The notes below the pieces were generated by a model. That model saw only the letters and a program-made list of their open reading frames with translations. It had not been told where the DNA came from and did not search any database. The translations under genes and the position numbers were made by a program. Shown piece by piece: positions 24,541-35,357 of a stretch of 50,283 nucleotides of DNA. Location of the stretch: NCBI RefSeq assembly GCF_904061905.1, contig NZ_CAJFCI010000014.1:1-50283 (forward strand). The letters are read 5' to 3'. The DNA comes from Zestomonas carbonaria (lineage in GTDB: Bacteria > Pseudomonadota > Gammaproteobacteria > Pseudomonadales > Pseudomonadaceae). The first letter of the stretch is position 1. Each line of letters opens with the position of its first letter.

Positions 24541-24771
24541 GAATTCCATGATCAGGCTGAAATCTCCGATAAATAGGGGTTCTAGCATCGTAAAGGCTGT
24601 GGGCTCTGTAGACTCCGTCAGCCCATTTCGTGTTTTTGGGATCCAATAGGGCTTGTTTTCGGGATCCACTGCTGCCAGGGTGTGCGCCAGCAAAGCCTCC
24701 ACAACAAGAACAAGAGGAACCCGCCATGCCGTGCGCCCATTCCCGAACCTCCGTCCGCCGGAGGTGCGCCC

Positions 24772-26097
24772 ATGAATCGTGACCTGCGCCATGCCCTCGA
24801 CCAGGGCCCGATGAACCGCTTCCAGTGGACGGCCATCGGCATCTGCATCCTGCTCAACATGATCGACGGCTTCGACGTGCTGGTGATGGCCTTCACCGCC
24901 GCCTCGGTCTCCGCCGAGTGGAGCCTGAACGGCGCCCAGGTCGGCCTGCTGCTCAGCGCCGGGCTGTTCGGCATGGCCGCCGGCTCGCTGTTCATCGCCC
25001 CGCGCGCCGACCGCTTCGGGCGCCGCCCGCTGATCCTCTTCTGCCTGCTGCTGTGCGGCCTCGGCATGCTGTGCTCGGCCCTGGCCCAGAGCCCGACGCA
25101 ACTGGCCCTGCTGCGCGGCTTCACCGGCCTGGGCATCGGCGGCATCCTCGCCAGCAGCAACGTGATCGCCGCCGAATACGCCAACCGCCGCTGGCGCCCC
25201 CTGGCGGTCAGCCTGCAGTCCACCGGCTACGCCCTGGGCGCCACCTTCGGCGGCCTGCTGGCGGTGTGGCTGATCGGCCACTGGGGCTGGCGCTCGGTGT
25301 TCCTGGCCGGCGGCCTGATCTCCCTGGCGGCCATCCCGCTGGTGCTGGCGGGCCTGCCCGAATCGCTGGACTTCCTCCTCGCCCGCCGTCCGGCCAACGC
25401 CCTGGCGCGGGTCAACGGCCTGGCCCGGCGCCTGGGCCTGCAGAGCCTGGATGCGCTGCCCGAAACCCGCTCGCGCGAGGCCTCCGGCGTGGCGATGCTG
25501 CAGCTGCTGGCGCCCGCGCTGCGCCGCTCGACGCTGCTGATCTGGCTGCTGTTCTTCCTCGCCATGTTCGGCTTCTACTTCATCATGAGCTGGACGCCCA
25601 AGCTGCTCACCGCCGCCGGCCTCACCGCGCAGCAGGGCATCACCGGCGGCGTGCTGCTGAGCATCGGCGGCATCTTCGGCGCCGCCCTGGTCGGCGCGCT
25701 CTCGGCGCGCGTGCCACTGGCGCGGGTGCTGCAGGGTTTCATGCTGGTCACCGCCGCGCTGCTGGTGCTGTTCCTCGGCTCGGCTTCGTCACTGGCTGCC
25801 GCGCTTGGCCTGGGGCTGCTCATCGGGCTGTTCGCCAACGGCTGCATCGCCGGGCTCTACGCGCTGTCGCCGCTGATCTACCCGGCCGGCGTGCGCGCCA
25901 CCGGGGTGGGCTGGGCGATCGGCGTCGGCCGCCTGGGCGCAATTCTCTCGCCCACCGTGGCCGGGCTGCTGCTGGACGACGGCTGGCAACCGCTGCACCT
26001 GTACGGCGTGTTCGCCGTGGTCTTCGTCGCCGCCGCCCTGGTGCTGCTGGGCCTGCGCCCGGCGGCGCCGGCCGGCGAGCCGCTGGCCGCGCACTGA
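24772..26097 (+). CDS. vanK: Aromatic acid:H+ symporter, AAHS-family MFS transporter (VanK-like)
   Basis: 441 aa, 12 transmembrane helices. The first-helix motif MIDGFDVLVMAF, RFGRRP after helix 2 and the GIGGILASSN segment are hallmarks of the AAHS family (PcaK, BenK, VanK). Imports aromatic acids with protons at the inner membrane. I start at the ATG preceded by CGGAGG; an in-frame extension upstream lacks a ribosome site. Divergent from vanA, with degenerate VanR operator copies upstream; vanillate or protocatechuate is the probable substrate. Confidence 0.88.
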   Translation: MNRDLRHALDQGPMNRFQWTAIGICILLNMIDGFDVLVMAFTAASVSAEWSLNGAQVGLLLSAGLFGMAAGSLFIAPRADRFGRRPLILFCLLLCGLGMLCSALAQSPTQLALLRGFTGLGIGGILASSNVIAAEYANRRWRPLAVSLQSTGYALGATFGGLLAVWLIGHWGWRSVFLAGGLISLAAIPLVLAGLPESLDFLLARRPANALARVNGLARRLGLQSLDALPETRSREASGVAMLQLLAPALRRSTLLIWLLFFLAMFGFYFIMSWTPKLLTAAGLTAQQGITGGVLLSIGGIFGAALVGALSARVPLARVLQGFMLVTAALLVLFLGSASSLAAALGLGLLIGLFANGCIAGLYALSPLIYPAGVRATGVGWAIGVGRLGAILSPTVAGLLLDDGWQPLHLYGVFAVVFVAAALVLLGLRPAAPAGEPLAAH

Positions 26098-26104
26098 GGA
26101 CGCC

Positions 26105-27001
26105 TCAATGCTGCCCTTCGAGGATCGCGTCGGCGATGGCGTTGCGGAACCACTCCAGCGCCGCCGACTGCTCGCTGCTCGCGCGCCAGTGCAGGGACAC
26201 CTCGAACGCCGGCACGGCGAAGGGCAGTTCGAGCATCTTCAGCCCGCCCTCGGCGACGAACATGCGGGCGATCTGCGCCGGCAGGATGGTCAGCAGGTCG
26301 GTGCCGGGGATGATCTTCGGCAGCACCGAGAAGTGCGGCACGCGCAGGGCGATGCGGCGCTCCAGCTTCATCGCCTGGAGCACGTCCTCGGCGATGCCGT
26401 GGCCGGAGGTGCGCGTCACCACCACGTGGCGTTCGGCGAGGTAGCCGGCCAGCTCCAGGCGTTCGCCGATGCGCGGGTGGTCGGCGCTGAGCAGGCACAC
26501 GTAGCGCTCCTGGATCAGCACCCGGCTGCGGCTGCCGGGCACCGCCTGGCGGCAGATGGCGGTGTCCACCTTGCCGCTGGCCAGCCAGTCGCCCACCTCG
26601 TCCACCTGCAGCGGCAGCACTTCCACCTCGGCCAGCGGCGCCTCGCGGTTCAGCCGCGCCAGGATCAGCGGCAGGAAGCCCAGCTCGCCCAGGTCCGACA
26701 GGGTGATGCGGAAGCGCCGCTCGGTGGTGCCCGGGTCGAACTGGCGGGTGCTCTGCACCGCGCCCTCGATGCGCGTCAGCGCCTCGCGCAGGGTGGCGTA
26801 CAGCTGCTCGGCGACGAAGGTCGGCTGGATGCCGTCGCGGCTGCGGCTGAACAGTGGGTCGTCGAACAGCTCGCGCAGCCGCGCCAGGGCGTAGCTCACC
26901 GAGGGCTGGGTGACGAACAGGCGCTCGGCGGCGGCCGTCACGCTGCCGGCCTCGTAGAGGGTGACGAAGGTGCGGATCAGGTTGAGGTCGATCTGGGCCA
27001 T
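26105..27001 (-). CDS. LysR-family regulator of the mdlC operon
   Basis: 298 aa from the ATG at 27001; a GTG nine bases upstream is an alternative and neither has a clear ribosome site. N-terminal HTH: DLNLIRTFVTLYEAGSVTAAAERLFVTQPSVSYALARLRELF, written here in blocks of the standard LysR helix-turn-helix; the rest is the two-lobe effector domain (about 95-290). Lies between convergent vanK and divergent mdlC with a palindrome in the 109-bp gap, so it probably activates mdlC onwards in response to an aromatic pathway intermediate. Benzoylformate or vanillin-type inducers are guesses. Confidence 0.85.
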   Translation of the reverse strand: MAQIDLNLIRTFVTLYEAGSVTAAAERLFVTQPSVSYALARLRELFDDPLFSRSRDGIQPTFVAEQLYATLREALTRIEGAVQSTRQFDPGTTERRFRITLSDLGELGFLPLILARLNREAPLAEVEVLPLQVDEVGDWLASGKVDTAICRQAVPGSRSRVLIQERYVCLLSADHPRIGERLELAGYLAERHVVVTRTSGHGIAEDVLQAMKLERRIALRVPHFSVLPKIIPGTDLLTILPAQIARMFVAEGGLKMLELPFAVPAFEVSLHWRASSEQSAALEWFRNAIADAILEGQH

Positions 27002-27027
27002 GGCAGTCACATAGATGGTTTTTATTT

Positions 27028-27046
27028 TCGATAGAAAGACTATCGA
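27028..27046. promoter_or_regulatory. LysR-type operator between the LysR gene and mdlC
   Basis: Perfect inverted repeat TCGATAG-N5-CTATCGA, 65 bp before the mdlC start and 27 bp before the LysR gene start. An adjacent ATCGATTTGATCGAT (27042-27056) extends the symmetry and could be the activation half. Fits the dual-site layout of LysR-regulated divergent promoters. Confidence 0.65.
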
Positions 27047-27101
27047 TTTGATCGATTATTAGGCCGCTGCGAGAGTAGCGCAAACCCAAGAACGAGCCTG
27101 A

Positions 27102-28697
<1,596 letters not shown>

Positions 28698-28756
28698 GGG
28701 CCCGACTTACCGACCGCAGCTCGCGGCCACGCCACAACAATAAGAACGAGGTGGAT

Positions 28757-30148
28757 ATGAATACGACTACCGTCAGTGAGACGCTGGAGGCTGCCGGCCA
28801 GCACTCGAACCGCCCTGCGGCCAGCGCCGATATCGGTACCCTGCTGGACGAAGGCCCCTTCACCCGGATGCAGAAGGTCGTGGTGCTGCTGGCCGCGCTG
28901 TCCATCGTGCTGGACGGCTTCGACGGCCAGCTCATCGGCTTCGCCATCCCGATGATGATCGCCGAGTGGGGCATCAGCCGCGAGGCCTTCGCCCCGGCGG
29001 TGGCCGCCGGGCTGATCGGCATGGGCATCGGCAGCGCCTGCGCCGGCCTGTTCGCCGACCGCTTCGGGCGGCGCATGGCGGTCATCGCCAGCGTCTTCGT
29101 GTTCGGCGCGGCGACCTGCGCCATCGGCCTGGCGCCGGATGCCCTGACCGTGGCGTTGCTGCGCTTCGTCGCCGGGCTGGGCATCGGTGGCGCGCTGCCC
29201 AGCGCCACCACCATGACCGCCGAATTCACCCCGGCGCGGCGGCGCACCCTGGCGGTGACCGCGACCATCGTCTGCGTGCCCCTGGGCGGCATGCTGGCGG
29301 GCTTCTTCGCTTCGCACATCCTGCCGCTGTACGGCTGGCGCACGCTGTTCTTCGCCGGCGGCGCGCTGCCGCTGGTGCTGGGCTTCCTGTTGCTGGCGAC
29401 GCTGCCGGAGTCGCCGCGCTTCCTGGCGCGCCGGCCGCAGCGCTGGGGCGAACTGGGCCGCCTGCTCGGGCGCATGCAGCGGCCCATGCCCGAGGGTGCG
29501 CGCTACACCGATTCGCTGGAACAGGCACGGGAGAAACGCGCCGGCTTCCGCGCCCTGTTCGACCTCGGCTACGGGCGTGACACCGTCGCCGTCTGGGTAG
29601 CCTTCTTCATGTGCCTGACCGCCGTCTACAGCGCCTTCAGCTGGCTGCCGACCATGCTCCAGGCCGAAGGCCTATCGCTGGCCGTGGCCGGCTCCGGGCT
29701 GACCGCCTACAACCTGGGCGGCGTGATAGGCGCGCTGGTCTGCGCCGTGGCCATGACCCGCTGGGGTTCCTACTGGCCACTGCTGCTGTGCTGCCTGGGC
29801 GGCGCCGCCAGCGCCTTCGCCATGCAGGTGCTGGACGCGAACCAGCACGCCAGCCTGCTGATCTTCGGCTTCGGCGTCCATGGCCTGTTCGTGAATGCCG
29901 TGCAGTCCACCCTGTACGCCCTGTGCGCCTTCATCTACCCCACCGGCGTGCGGGCGACCGGCACGGCCTCGGCGCTGGCCTTCGGTCGCCTGGGCGCCAT
30001 CCTCAGCGCCTTCGCCGGCGCCAGCGTCATCACCCTGGGCGGCGCGCACGGCTACCTGACGCTGCTGGGTACGGTGATGGTGGCGGCGATGGTCGCCCTG
30101 ATGCTGGTGCGCCGGCACATTCCCCGGCGTGCGCCGGGGCTTTCTTGA
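28757..30148 (+). CDS. AAHS-family MFS transporter, second aromatic-acid permease
   Basis: 463 aa with 12 predicted helices and a roughly 40-residue soluble N-terminus. Motifs LDGFDGQLIGFAIP in helix 1, RFGRRM after helix 2 and GIGGALPSATTMTAEF in helix 4 are typical of aromatic-acid:H+ symporters. The ATG is chosen over a GTG two codons earlier because GAGG lies at proper spacing. 59 bp after mdlC, likely cotranscribed. Candidate uptake system for (substituted) mandelate or benzoylformate. A terminator-like hairpin overlaps its last codons. Confidence 0.87.
   Translation: MNTTTVSETLEAAGQHSNRPAASADIGTLLDEGPFTRMQKVVVLLAALSIVLDGFDGQLIGFAIPMMIAEWGISREAFAPAVAAGLIGMGIGSACAGLFADRFGRRMAVIASVFVFGAATCAIGLAPDALTVALLRFVAGLGIGGALPSATTMTAEFTPARRRTLAVTATIVCVPLGGMLAGFFASHILPLYGWRTLFFAGGALPLVLGFLLLATLPESPRFLARRPQRWGELGRLLGRMQRPMPEGARYTDSLEQAREKRAGFRALFDLGYGRDTVAVWVAFFMCLTAVYSAFSWLPTMLQAEGLSLAVAGSGLTAYNLGGVIGALVCAVAMTRWGSYWPLLLCCLGGAASAFAMQVLDANQHASLLIFGFGVHGLFVNAVQSTLYALCAFIYPTGVRATGTASALAFGRLGAILSAFAGASVITLGGAHGYLTLLGTVMVAAMVALMLVRRHIPRRAPGLS
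30122..30146 (+). terminator. Terminator/attenuator-like hairpin at the end of the MFS gene
   Basis: CCCCGGCG-TG-CGCCGGGG followed by CTTTCTT. The whole structure is inside the last codons of the transporter gene (stop 30146-30148) and only 26 bp before the next start. If functional it would reduce expression of the downstream dehydrogenase, aldehyde dehydrogenase and porin genes. Confidence 0.55.
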
Positions 30149-30173
30149 AACGGCCGTGAGCGGGAGGCATCCG

Positions 30174-31148
30174 ATGAATGAACGGAACGGCAACGCTATG
30201 AACATCAGCATCCTGGGAGCCGGCGCCATGGGCTCGCTGTTCGGCGGCCTGCTGGCGGAAAGCGGCCAGCGGGTGACCCTGCTGGACATCAACGACGCGC
30301 ACCTGGCAGTCATCCGCGAGCAGGGCCTGCGCCTGGTCACCGACAGCGGCGACCGGCGCATCCGCGGGCTGACGGCCTGCCGCCCGGAACAGGCCAGCGG
30401 GCATCCGGACCTGCTGTTGGTGTTCACCAAGACCCTGCATACCGAACAGGCCCTGGCGAGCATCGCAGCGCACCTGGCCGGGCACACGCGGGTGCTGTCG
30501 CTGCAGAACGGCCTGGGCAATGCCGAGACGCTGTTCCGCCACGTCGCGCCGGAGCAGGTGCTGATCGGCATGACCACCTGGCCTGCCGACCTGCACGGTC
30601 CCGGCCATGTCGAATCCCACGGCCTCGGCGTGGTGCGGGTCTTTTCGGCGGACGGTGTCGAACGCCCTGCCTGCGCGGAGGTGGCGACCGTGCTGGATGC
30701 GGCAGGCCTGCGCTGCGTGGCGGACGCGGACGTGTGGGCGGCGATCTGGGAGAAGGTGGCGTTCAACGCCGCGCTGAACAGCCTGTGCGCCGTCACCGGT
30801 TGCGCGGTGGGGCAACTGGCGGCCGTGCCGCAAGGCCCCGAACTGGCCCGCGCCGTGGTGCAGGAGGTGCTGGCCGTGGCCCGCGCCGAGGGCATCGCCG
30901 TGGACCCCCGGCACTGCCTGGCGAGCGTCGCCGATGCCATCGCCCAGCACCGCACGCACAAGCCGTCCATGCTGCAGGACGTGCTGGCCGGGCGGCCCAC
31001 GGAGATCGGCTCGATCAACGGCGAGGTGGTGGCCCGCGCCCGCCGGGCGGGCATCGCCGTGCCGCGCACGGAAATGCTGCTCGGGCTGCTGCGCCTGGTG
31101 GAGGCGCGCGCCCGCGAAGCCGCCGCCGCGAGCGGACCCTTGGTATGA
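30174..31148 (+). CDS. Ketopantoate reductase (ApbA/PanE)-family dehydrogenase; candidate NAD-dependent mandelate dehydrogenase
   Basis: 324 aa. Rossmann motif GAGAMG (15-20); after the second strand an acidic residue, Asp38 (VTLLDIND), suggests NAD rather than NADP, unlike E. coli PanE which has a basic residue there. Catalytic residues of the family are present: Lys86, Asn112 (QNG), Lys194 (WEKVAFN), Ser265 and Glu277. GGGAGG precedes the ATG. The family also includes Enterococcus D-mandelate dehydrogenases, so in this setting oxidation of D-mandelate-type acids to arylglyoxylates, feeding MdlC, is a better guess than pantothenate synthesis. I do not recall this gene in the PAO1 version of the cluster. 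Confidence 0.85.
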   Translation: MNERNGNAMNISILGAGAMGSLFGGLLAESGQRVTLLDINDAHLAVIREQGLRLVTDSGDRRIRGLTACRPEQASGHPDLLLVFTKTLHTEQALASIAAHLAGHTRVLSLQNGLGNAETLFRHVAPEQVLIGMTTWPADLHGPGHVESHGLGVVRVFSADGVERPACAEVATVLDAAGLRCVADADVWAAIWEKVAFNAALNSLCAVTGCAVGQLAAVPQGPELARAVVQEVLAVARAEGIAVDPRHCLASVADAIAQHRTHKPSMLQDVLAGRPTEIGSINGEVVARARRAGIAVPRTEMLLGLLRLVEARAREAAAASGPLV

Positions 31149-31173
31149 ACCCCGTCTTTCAAGGAGCTTTGTC

Positions 31174-32649
31174 ATGAGCGATGCCAATACCCCCTACACC
31201 GACTTCCACCTGCAACCCCTCGCCGGCGAATGGCGCACCGGCAGCGCCGGCAAGGTGCTGCGCGACAGCAACCCCTACGACGGCAGCCTGCTGGCGGAAA
31301 TCCCCCAGGCCGGCCGCGAGGACCTGGATGCCACCTACCGCAAGGCCGCCGAAGCGCAGCCGGCCTGGGCCGCGCTGCCGCCGGTGGAGCGCGCCGCGCT
31401 GCTCCACCGGGTGGTGGAGGTGTTCGACCGGCGCCGCGAGGAGATCATCGACTGGATCATCCGCGAATCCGGCAGCACCCGCCTGAAGGCCACCCTGGAA
31501 TGGGGCGCGGCGCGGGGCATCACCCTGGAGTCGGCGTCCTTCCCCAGCCGCGTGCACGGGCGCATCGTCGACTCCAACATCCCCGGCAAGGAAAGCCGCG
31601 TGTACCGCAGCGCCATCGGCGTGGTCGGCGTCATCAGCCCGTGGAACTTCCCGCTGCACCTCACCCAGCGCTCGCTGGCCCCGGCCCTGGCGCTGGGCAA
31701 CGCGGTGGTGGTCAAGCCGGCCAGCGACACCCCGGTGTGCGGCGGCCTGCTGCTGGCGCGCATCTTCGAGGAGGCCGGGTTGCCGGCCGGCGTGCTCGGC
31801 GTGGTGGTCGGCGCCAGCAGCGAGATCGGCGACGCCTTCGTCGAACATCCCGTGCCGGGCCTGGTGACCTTCACCGGCTCCACCCCGGTGGGGCGCAACA
31901 TCGGGCGCATCGCCAGCGGCGGCGCGCACCTCAAGCACGTGGCCCTGGAGCTGGGCGGCAACAGCCCCTTCGTGGTGCTGGAGGACGCCGACCTGGAGCA
32001 GGCGGTGAACGCCGCGGTGTTCGGCAAGTTCCTGCACCAGGGGCAGATCTGCATGGCGATCAACCGCATCATCGTGGTCGACGCGCTGTACGACGCCTTC
32101 GCCGAACGCTTCGTCGAGCGCGTGAAGCAGGTGAAGGTCGGTGACCCGCAGTCGATGGAGACCGCGGTGGGCCCGATCATCAACCATCGCCAGCTCGAAG
32201 GCCTGCTGGAGAAGGTCGCCCTGGCCCGCCGCGAAGGTGCCACGCCGCTGTACGAAGGCGGCGTGCAGGGCCAACTGCTGGCGCCCCATGTCTATGGCGA
32301 AGTCGGCCCGGACATGGAGATCGCCCGCGACGAAATCTTCGGCCCGCTGATCGGCCTGCTGCGCGCCCGTGACGAAGCCCATGCCCTGGAACTGGCCAAC
32401 GCCAGCGAGTACGGCCTTTCCAGCGCCGTGTTCACCGGCGACCTGGAACGCGGCGTGGCCTTCGCCCGAAAGGTGCGCGCGGGCATGACCCACGTGAACG
32501 ACATCCCGGTCAACGACGAGGCCAACGCGCCCTTCGGCGGCGAGAAGAACTCGGGCCTTGGCCGCTTCAACGGCGACTGGGCGATCGACGAGTTCACCCG
32601 CGACCACTGGGTGAGCGTGCAACGGGAGGCGCGCCACTACCCGTTCTGA
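31174..32649 (+). CDS. NAD(P)-dependent aldehyde dehydrogenase, benzaldehyde/vanillin type
   Basis: 491 aa, typical ALDH length. Catalytic Cys293 (GQICM), general base Glu259 (ALELGG), Asn158 (SPWNFP) and Lys181 (VVKPAS) are all present. Oxidises the aldehyde released by MdlC (benzaldehyde, or vanillin if the substrate is methoxylated) to the acid. AAGGAG precedes the ATG; a longer in-frame reading starts inside the previous gene and is not credible. 25 bp after the ketopantoate-reductase-like gene, 95 bp before the porin gene. Confidence 0.9.
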   Translation: MSDANTPYTDFHLQPLAGEWRTGSAGKVLRDSNPYDGSLLAEIPQAGREDLDATYRKAAEAQPAWAALPPVERAALLHRVVEVFDRRREEIIDWIIRESGSTRLKATLEWGAARGITLESASFPSRVHGRIVDSNIPGKESRVYRSAIGVVGVISPWNFPLHLTQRSLAPALALGNAVVVKPASDTPVCGGLLLARIFEEAGLPAGVLGVVVGASSEIGDAFVEHPVPGLVTFTGSTPVGRNIGRIASGGAHLKHVALELGGNSPFVVLEDADLEQAVNAAVFGKFLHQGQICMAINRIIVVDALYDAFAERFVERVKQVKVGDPQSMETAVGPIINHRQLEGLLEKVALARREGATPLYEGGVQGQLLAPHVYGEVGPDMEIARDEIFGPLIGLLRARDEAHALELANASEYGLSSAVFTGDLERGVAFARKVRAGMTHVNDIPVNDEANAPFGGEKNSGLGRFNGDWAIDEFTRDHWVSVQREARHYPF

Positions 32650-32744
32650 TCGCCTAGCCGGTTCTGCCACCCACCCCGCCCACGGCGTGTCCACAAGGAC
32701 GCGCCGCGGGCCGCTGCACCCCGAAAAAACGGAGAACAATAACA

Positions 32745-33995
32745 ATGCAAAACCGTCACACCGCCGTATTGCCGTCCCTCGCCTGCGTGGCCCTGCCGCT
32801 GCTGTGCGCGCCCGCGCTGGCCGAGGAGGGCGGCTTCTTCGAGGATTCGCGCACCGACCTGGTGCTGCGCAACTACGCGTTCAACCGCGACTTCCGCGAC
32901 CACAGCGCCGGCAAGAGCCTGATCAACGAATGGGCCCAGGGCTTCATCCTCAAGTTCAGCTCCGGCTACACCCGCGGGCCGCTGGGCTTCGGCGTGGACG
33001 CCATGGGCCTGTACGGCGTGAAGCTGAACAGCAGCCGCGACCAGAGCGGCTCCGAGCTGCTGCCGGTGCACGACGACGGCAAGGCCGCCGACGAATACGG
33101 GCGCGTGGCGGTGGCGGCCAAGCTGCGGCTGTCGGCCAGCGAGCTGAAGCTCGGCGAGATGCTGCCGGACGTGCCGGTGCTGCGCTACGACGACGGCCGC
33201 CTGCTGCCGCAGACCTTCCGCAGCGCGGCGCTGGTGTCCCGCGAGTGGGCCGGGACGAGCCTGTACGGCGGGCGCTACGACCAGGTCAGCCTGCGCAACT
33301 CGGCGGACATGCAGGACCTGTCGTCCTGGTCGGCGCCCACGGCGAAATCCGATGCCTTCAACTATGCCGGCGGGGAATACCGCTTCAACGACCAGCGCAC
33401 CCTGGTCGGCGCCTGGTACGCGCAACTGGAGGACATCTACACCCAGCGCTACTTCAACCTGCTGCACAAGCAGCCGGTGGGCGACTGGGTGCTGGGCGCC
33501 AACCTCGGCCTGTTCTTCGACCGCGACGACGGCCGCGCCCTGGCCGGCGACATCGACAGCCACACCGCCTATGCGCTGCTCTCGGCCAACCATGGCGGGC
33601 ATACCCTCTACCTCGGTTTGCAGAAGGTCGGCGGCGAGGGTGGCTGGCAGTCGGTCTACGGCAGCAGCGGCAGGACCATGGGCAACGACATGTTCAACGG
33701 CAACTTCACCAACGAGGACGAACGCTCCTGGCAGCTGCGCTACGACTACGACTTCGCCGCGATGGGCGTGCCCGGCCTGGTGAGCATGCTGCGCTACGGC
33801 AAGGGCGACAACGCCACCACCAAGGTGGGCCGCGGCGGCAAGGAGTGGGAGCGTGACGTGGAGCTGGGCTACACGGTGCAGAGCGGGCCGCTCAAGCTTC
33901 TCAGCGCGCGGGTGAACCATGGCAGCAACCGTCGTAGTTTCAGCAGCGATTTCGACCAGACGCGGCTGATCGTCAATTACCCGTTCTCGCTCTGA
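32745..33995 (+). CDS. opdK: OprD-family outer-membrane porin (OpdK-like)
   Basis: 416 aa. Signal peptide about 1-26 (ending ALA). Mature protein starts EEGGFFEDSRTDLVLRNYAFNRDF, the classic OprD-family first strand, and ends in Phe-Ser-Leu after alternating beta strands, an 18-strand barrel. OprD/Opd porins take up small carboxylates; the position next to van and mdlC genes and recalled synteny with PAO1 opdK (vanillate channel) suggest aromatic acids. CGGAGAA precedes the ATG. Last gene of the catabolic block, convergent with the DUF58 operon. Confidence 0.85.
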   Translation: MQNRHTAVLPSLACVALPLLCAPALAEEGGFFEDSRTDLVLRNYAFNRDFRDHSAGKSLINEWAQGFILKFSSGYTRGPLGFGVDAMGLYGVKLNSSRDQSGSELLPVHDDGKAADEYGRVAVAAKLRLSASELKLGEMLPDVPVLRYDDGRLLPQTFRSAALVSREWAGTSLYGGRYDQVSLRNSADMQDLSSWSAPTAKSDAFNYAGGEYRFNDQRTLVGAWYAQLEDIYTQRYFNLLHKQPVGDWVLGANLGLFFDRDDGRALAGDIDSHTAYALLSANHGGHTLYLGLQKVGGEGGWQSVYGSSGRTMGNDMFNGNFTNEDERSWQLRYDYDFAAMGVPGLVSMLRYGKGDNATTKVGRGGKEWERDVELGYTVQSGPLKLLSARVNHGSNRRSFSSDFDQTRLIVNYPFSL

Positions 33996-34014
33996 GGCAA
34001 GGACCGCAAGCCCT

Positions 34015-34041
34015 GGCGGGTGTGCTCAAAGCACCCCCGCC
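34015..34041. terminator. Hairpin between convergent porin and DUF58 genes
   Basis: GGCGGGTGTGCT-CAA-AGCACCCCCGCC, a 12-bp stem with one mismatch, followed on the plus strand by TTCTTCC. It overlaps the DUF58 stop codon and could terminate transcription from the porin side. Confidence 0.5.
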
Positions 34042-35357
34042 TTCTTCCACGCCAGGTAGCGACCGACCAGTTCCGGGCCCAGCTCGCCGGGGCGGGCGTC
34101 GAGGACTGGCAGGCCGTGGGCGGCGAGGCGTTCGTGCAGGCCGGCGCGGGCGTTGAGGTAGTCCACGGTGCCGCAGTAGGCGAGGGCGTCCTCGTAGGTC
34201 TGTACCGGCGCCTGGCGCAGGCGGTCGAGGACTTCCTCGCGCAGGCTGGCGACCAGCACGCGGTGGTGGCGGCCGAGGCGCTGCATGGCGCCGAGCAGTT
34301 CGTCGTCGTCTTCGTCGCGCAGGTTGCTCACCACCACCACCAGGGCGCGGCGGCGCTGGCGGGCGAGGACCAGGTCGGCGGCGGCGCTGAAGTCCGCCGG
34401 GCGCTGGGTGCATTGCAGGTCGTAGACGCCATTGAGCAGCACGCCGAGCTGCGCCTGGCCCTTGTTCGGCGGCAGGAAGCGCGGCTGGTCGCCGGAGAAG
34501 GTGGCCAGGCCCACCGCGTCGCCCTGGCGCAGCGCCACGTAGCTGAGCAGCAGGCAGGCGTTGAGGGCGTGGTCGAAGTGGGGCAGGTCGCCGTCCTGGC
34601 TGCGCATGCGGCGGCCGCAGTCGATCAGGAACAGCACCTGCTGGTCGCGCTCGTCCTGGTATTCGCGGGCGATCGGCGTGCGTTTGCGGGCGGTGGCCTT
34701 CCAGTCGATCTGGCGCAGGGTGTCGCCTTCGCGGAACTCACGCAACTGGTGGAATTCCTGGCCAAGGCCGCGTCGCTGGCGCTGGCGCACGCCGAGCTGG
34801 CTGAGCCAGTGGTCGACCGCCATCAACTGGGCGCCGTAGAGGCGCGCGAAGTCCGGGTAGACGCGGGTTTCGTCGGGTAGCGGCAGCAGGCGCTTGCCCA
34901 GCCACAGGCGCAGCGGGCTGGGCAGGTGGATCTCGCAGCCGGGGAAGCGGAAGTGTCCACGGCGCAGCGGGCGCAAGCGGTAGCGGTACTGGCTGACCTC
35001 GCCGGGATGCAGGGCGATGCGTTGCGGCAGGTGCTCGAATTCCATGTCCGCCGGCACGTGGTCGAACAACTCCAGCCAGGTGGTGCGCGGGAAGTCGTGG
35101 TGGACGTCCAGTTGCACCTCGCTCCAGCGGCCGAGCGACAGGTTGCCGGGCAACTGGCGGACAAGGCGCGGCGACGGCAGCCGGCGCAGCCACAGCGCAT
35201 CGACGGCGGCGAGCAGGCCCAGGCTCAGCAGGGCGACCCACCACAGCCGGTGCAGCAGTGGCGGCGCAGCGTGGCCGAGGGCCGACAGCACGCCGAACGC
35301 CAGGGCGATGGCGAATAGGCCGACGAGCAGCGCCAGCAGCGGACGGGAAGGCTTCAT
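34026..35357 (-). CDS. DUF58 (von Willebrand-like) membrane-anchored protein
   Basis: 443 aa. Two hydrophobic helices at about 8-26 and 38-56, then a beta-sandwich region and the DUF58 signature FREGDTLRQIDWKATARKR (208-226). The following vWA-like strand is VLFLIDCGRRM with Asp246-Cys-Gly-Arg-Arg250 in place of the canonical Asp-x-Ser-x-Ser metal site. Partner of the MoxR ATPase, as in most genomes; exact substrate unknown. Starts at an ATGA overlap with moxR and is the last gene of the six-gene minus-strand operon. Confidence 0.87.
   Translation of the reverse strand: MKPSRPLLALLVGLFAIALAFGVLSALGHAAPPLLHRLWWVALLSLGLLAAVDALWLRRLPSPRLVRQLPGNLSLGRWSEVQLDVHHDFPRTTWLELFDHVPADMEFEHLPQRIALHPGEVSQYRYRLRPLRRGHFRFPGCEIHLPSPLRLWLGKRLLPLPDETRVYPDFARLYGAQLMAVDHWLSQLGVRQRQRRGLGQEFHQLREFREGDTLRQIDWKATARKRTPIAREYQDERDQQVLFLIDCGRRMRSQDGDLPHFDHALNACLLLSYVALRQGDAVGLATFSGDQPRFLPPNKGQAQLGVLLNGVYDLQCTQRPADFSAAADLVLARQRRRALVVVVSNLRDEDDDELLGAMQRLGRHHRVLVASLREEVLDRLRQAPVQTYEDALAYCGTVDYLNARAGLHERLAAHGLPVLDARPGELGPELVGRYLAWKKAGVL

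Larger units (their letters stand above)
24437..24771. promoter_or_regulatory. vanA / vanK divergent control region
   Basis: 335 bp without a gene between vanA and vanK, clearly more AT-rich than its surroundings. Holds the VanR-type operator, two degenerate copies near the vanK side, and GTTCG-N5-CGAAC at 24526-24540, which resembles IclR-family PcaR sites. Probably both van promoters are here. No RNA gene was recognised. Confidence 0.7.

Noticed and set aside
30934..31173. Longer aldehyde dehydrogenase start inside the preceding gene
   Set aside because: Would overlap the ketopantoate-reductase-like gene by over 200 bp; AAGGAG and the normal N-terminus support 31174.
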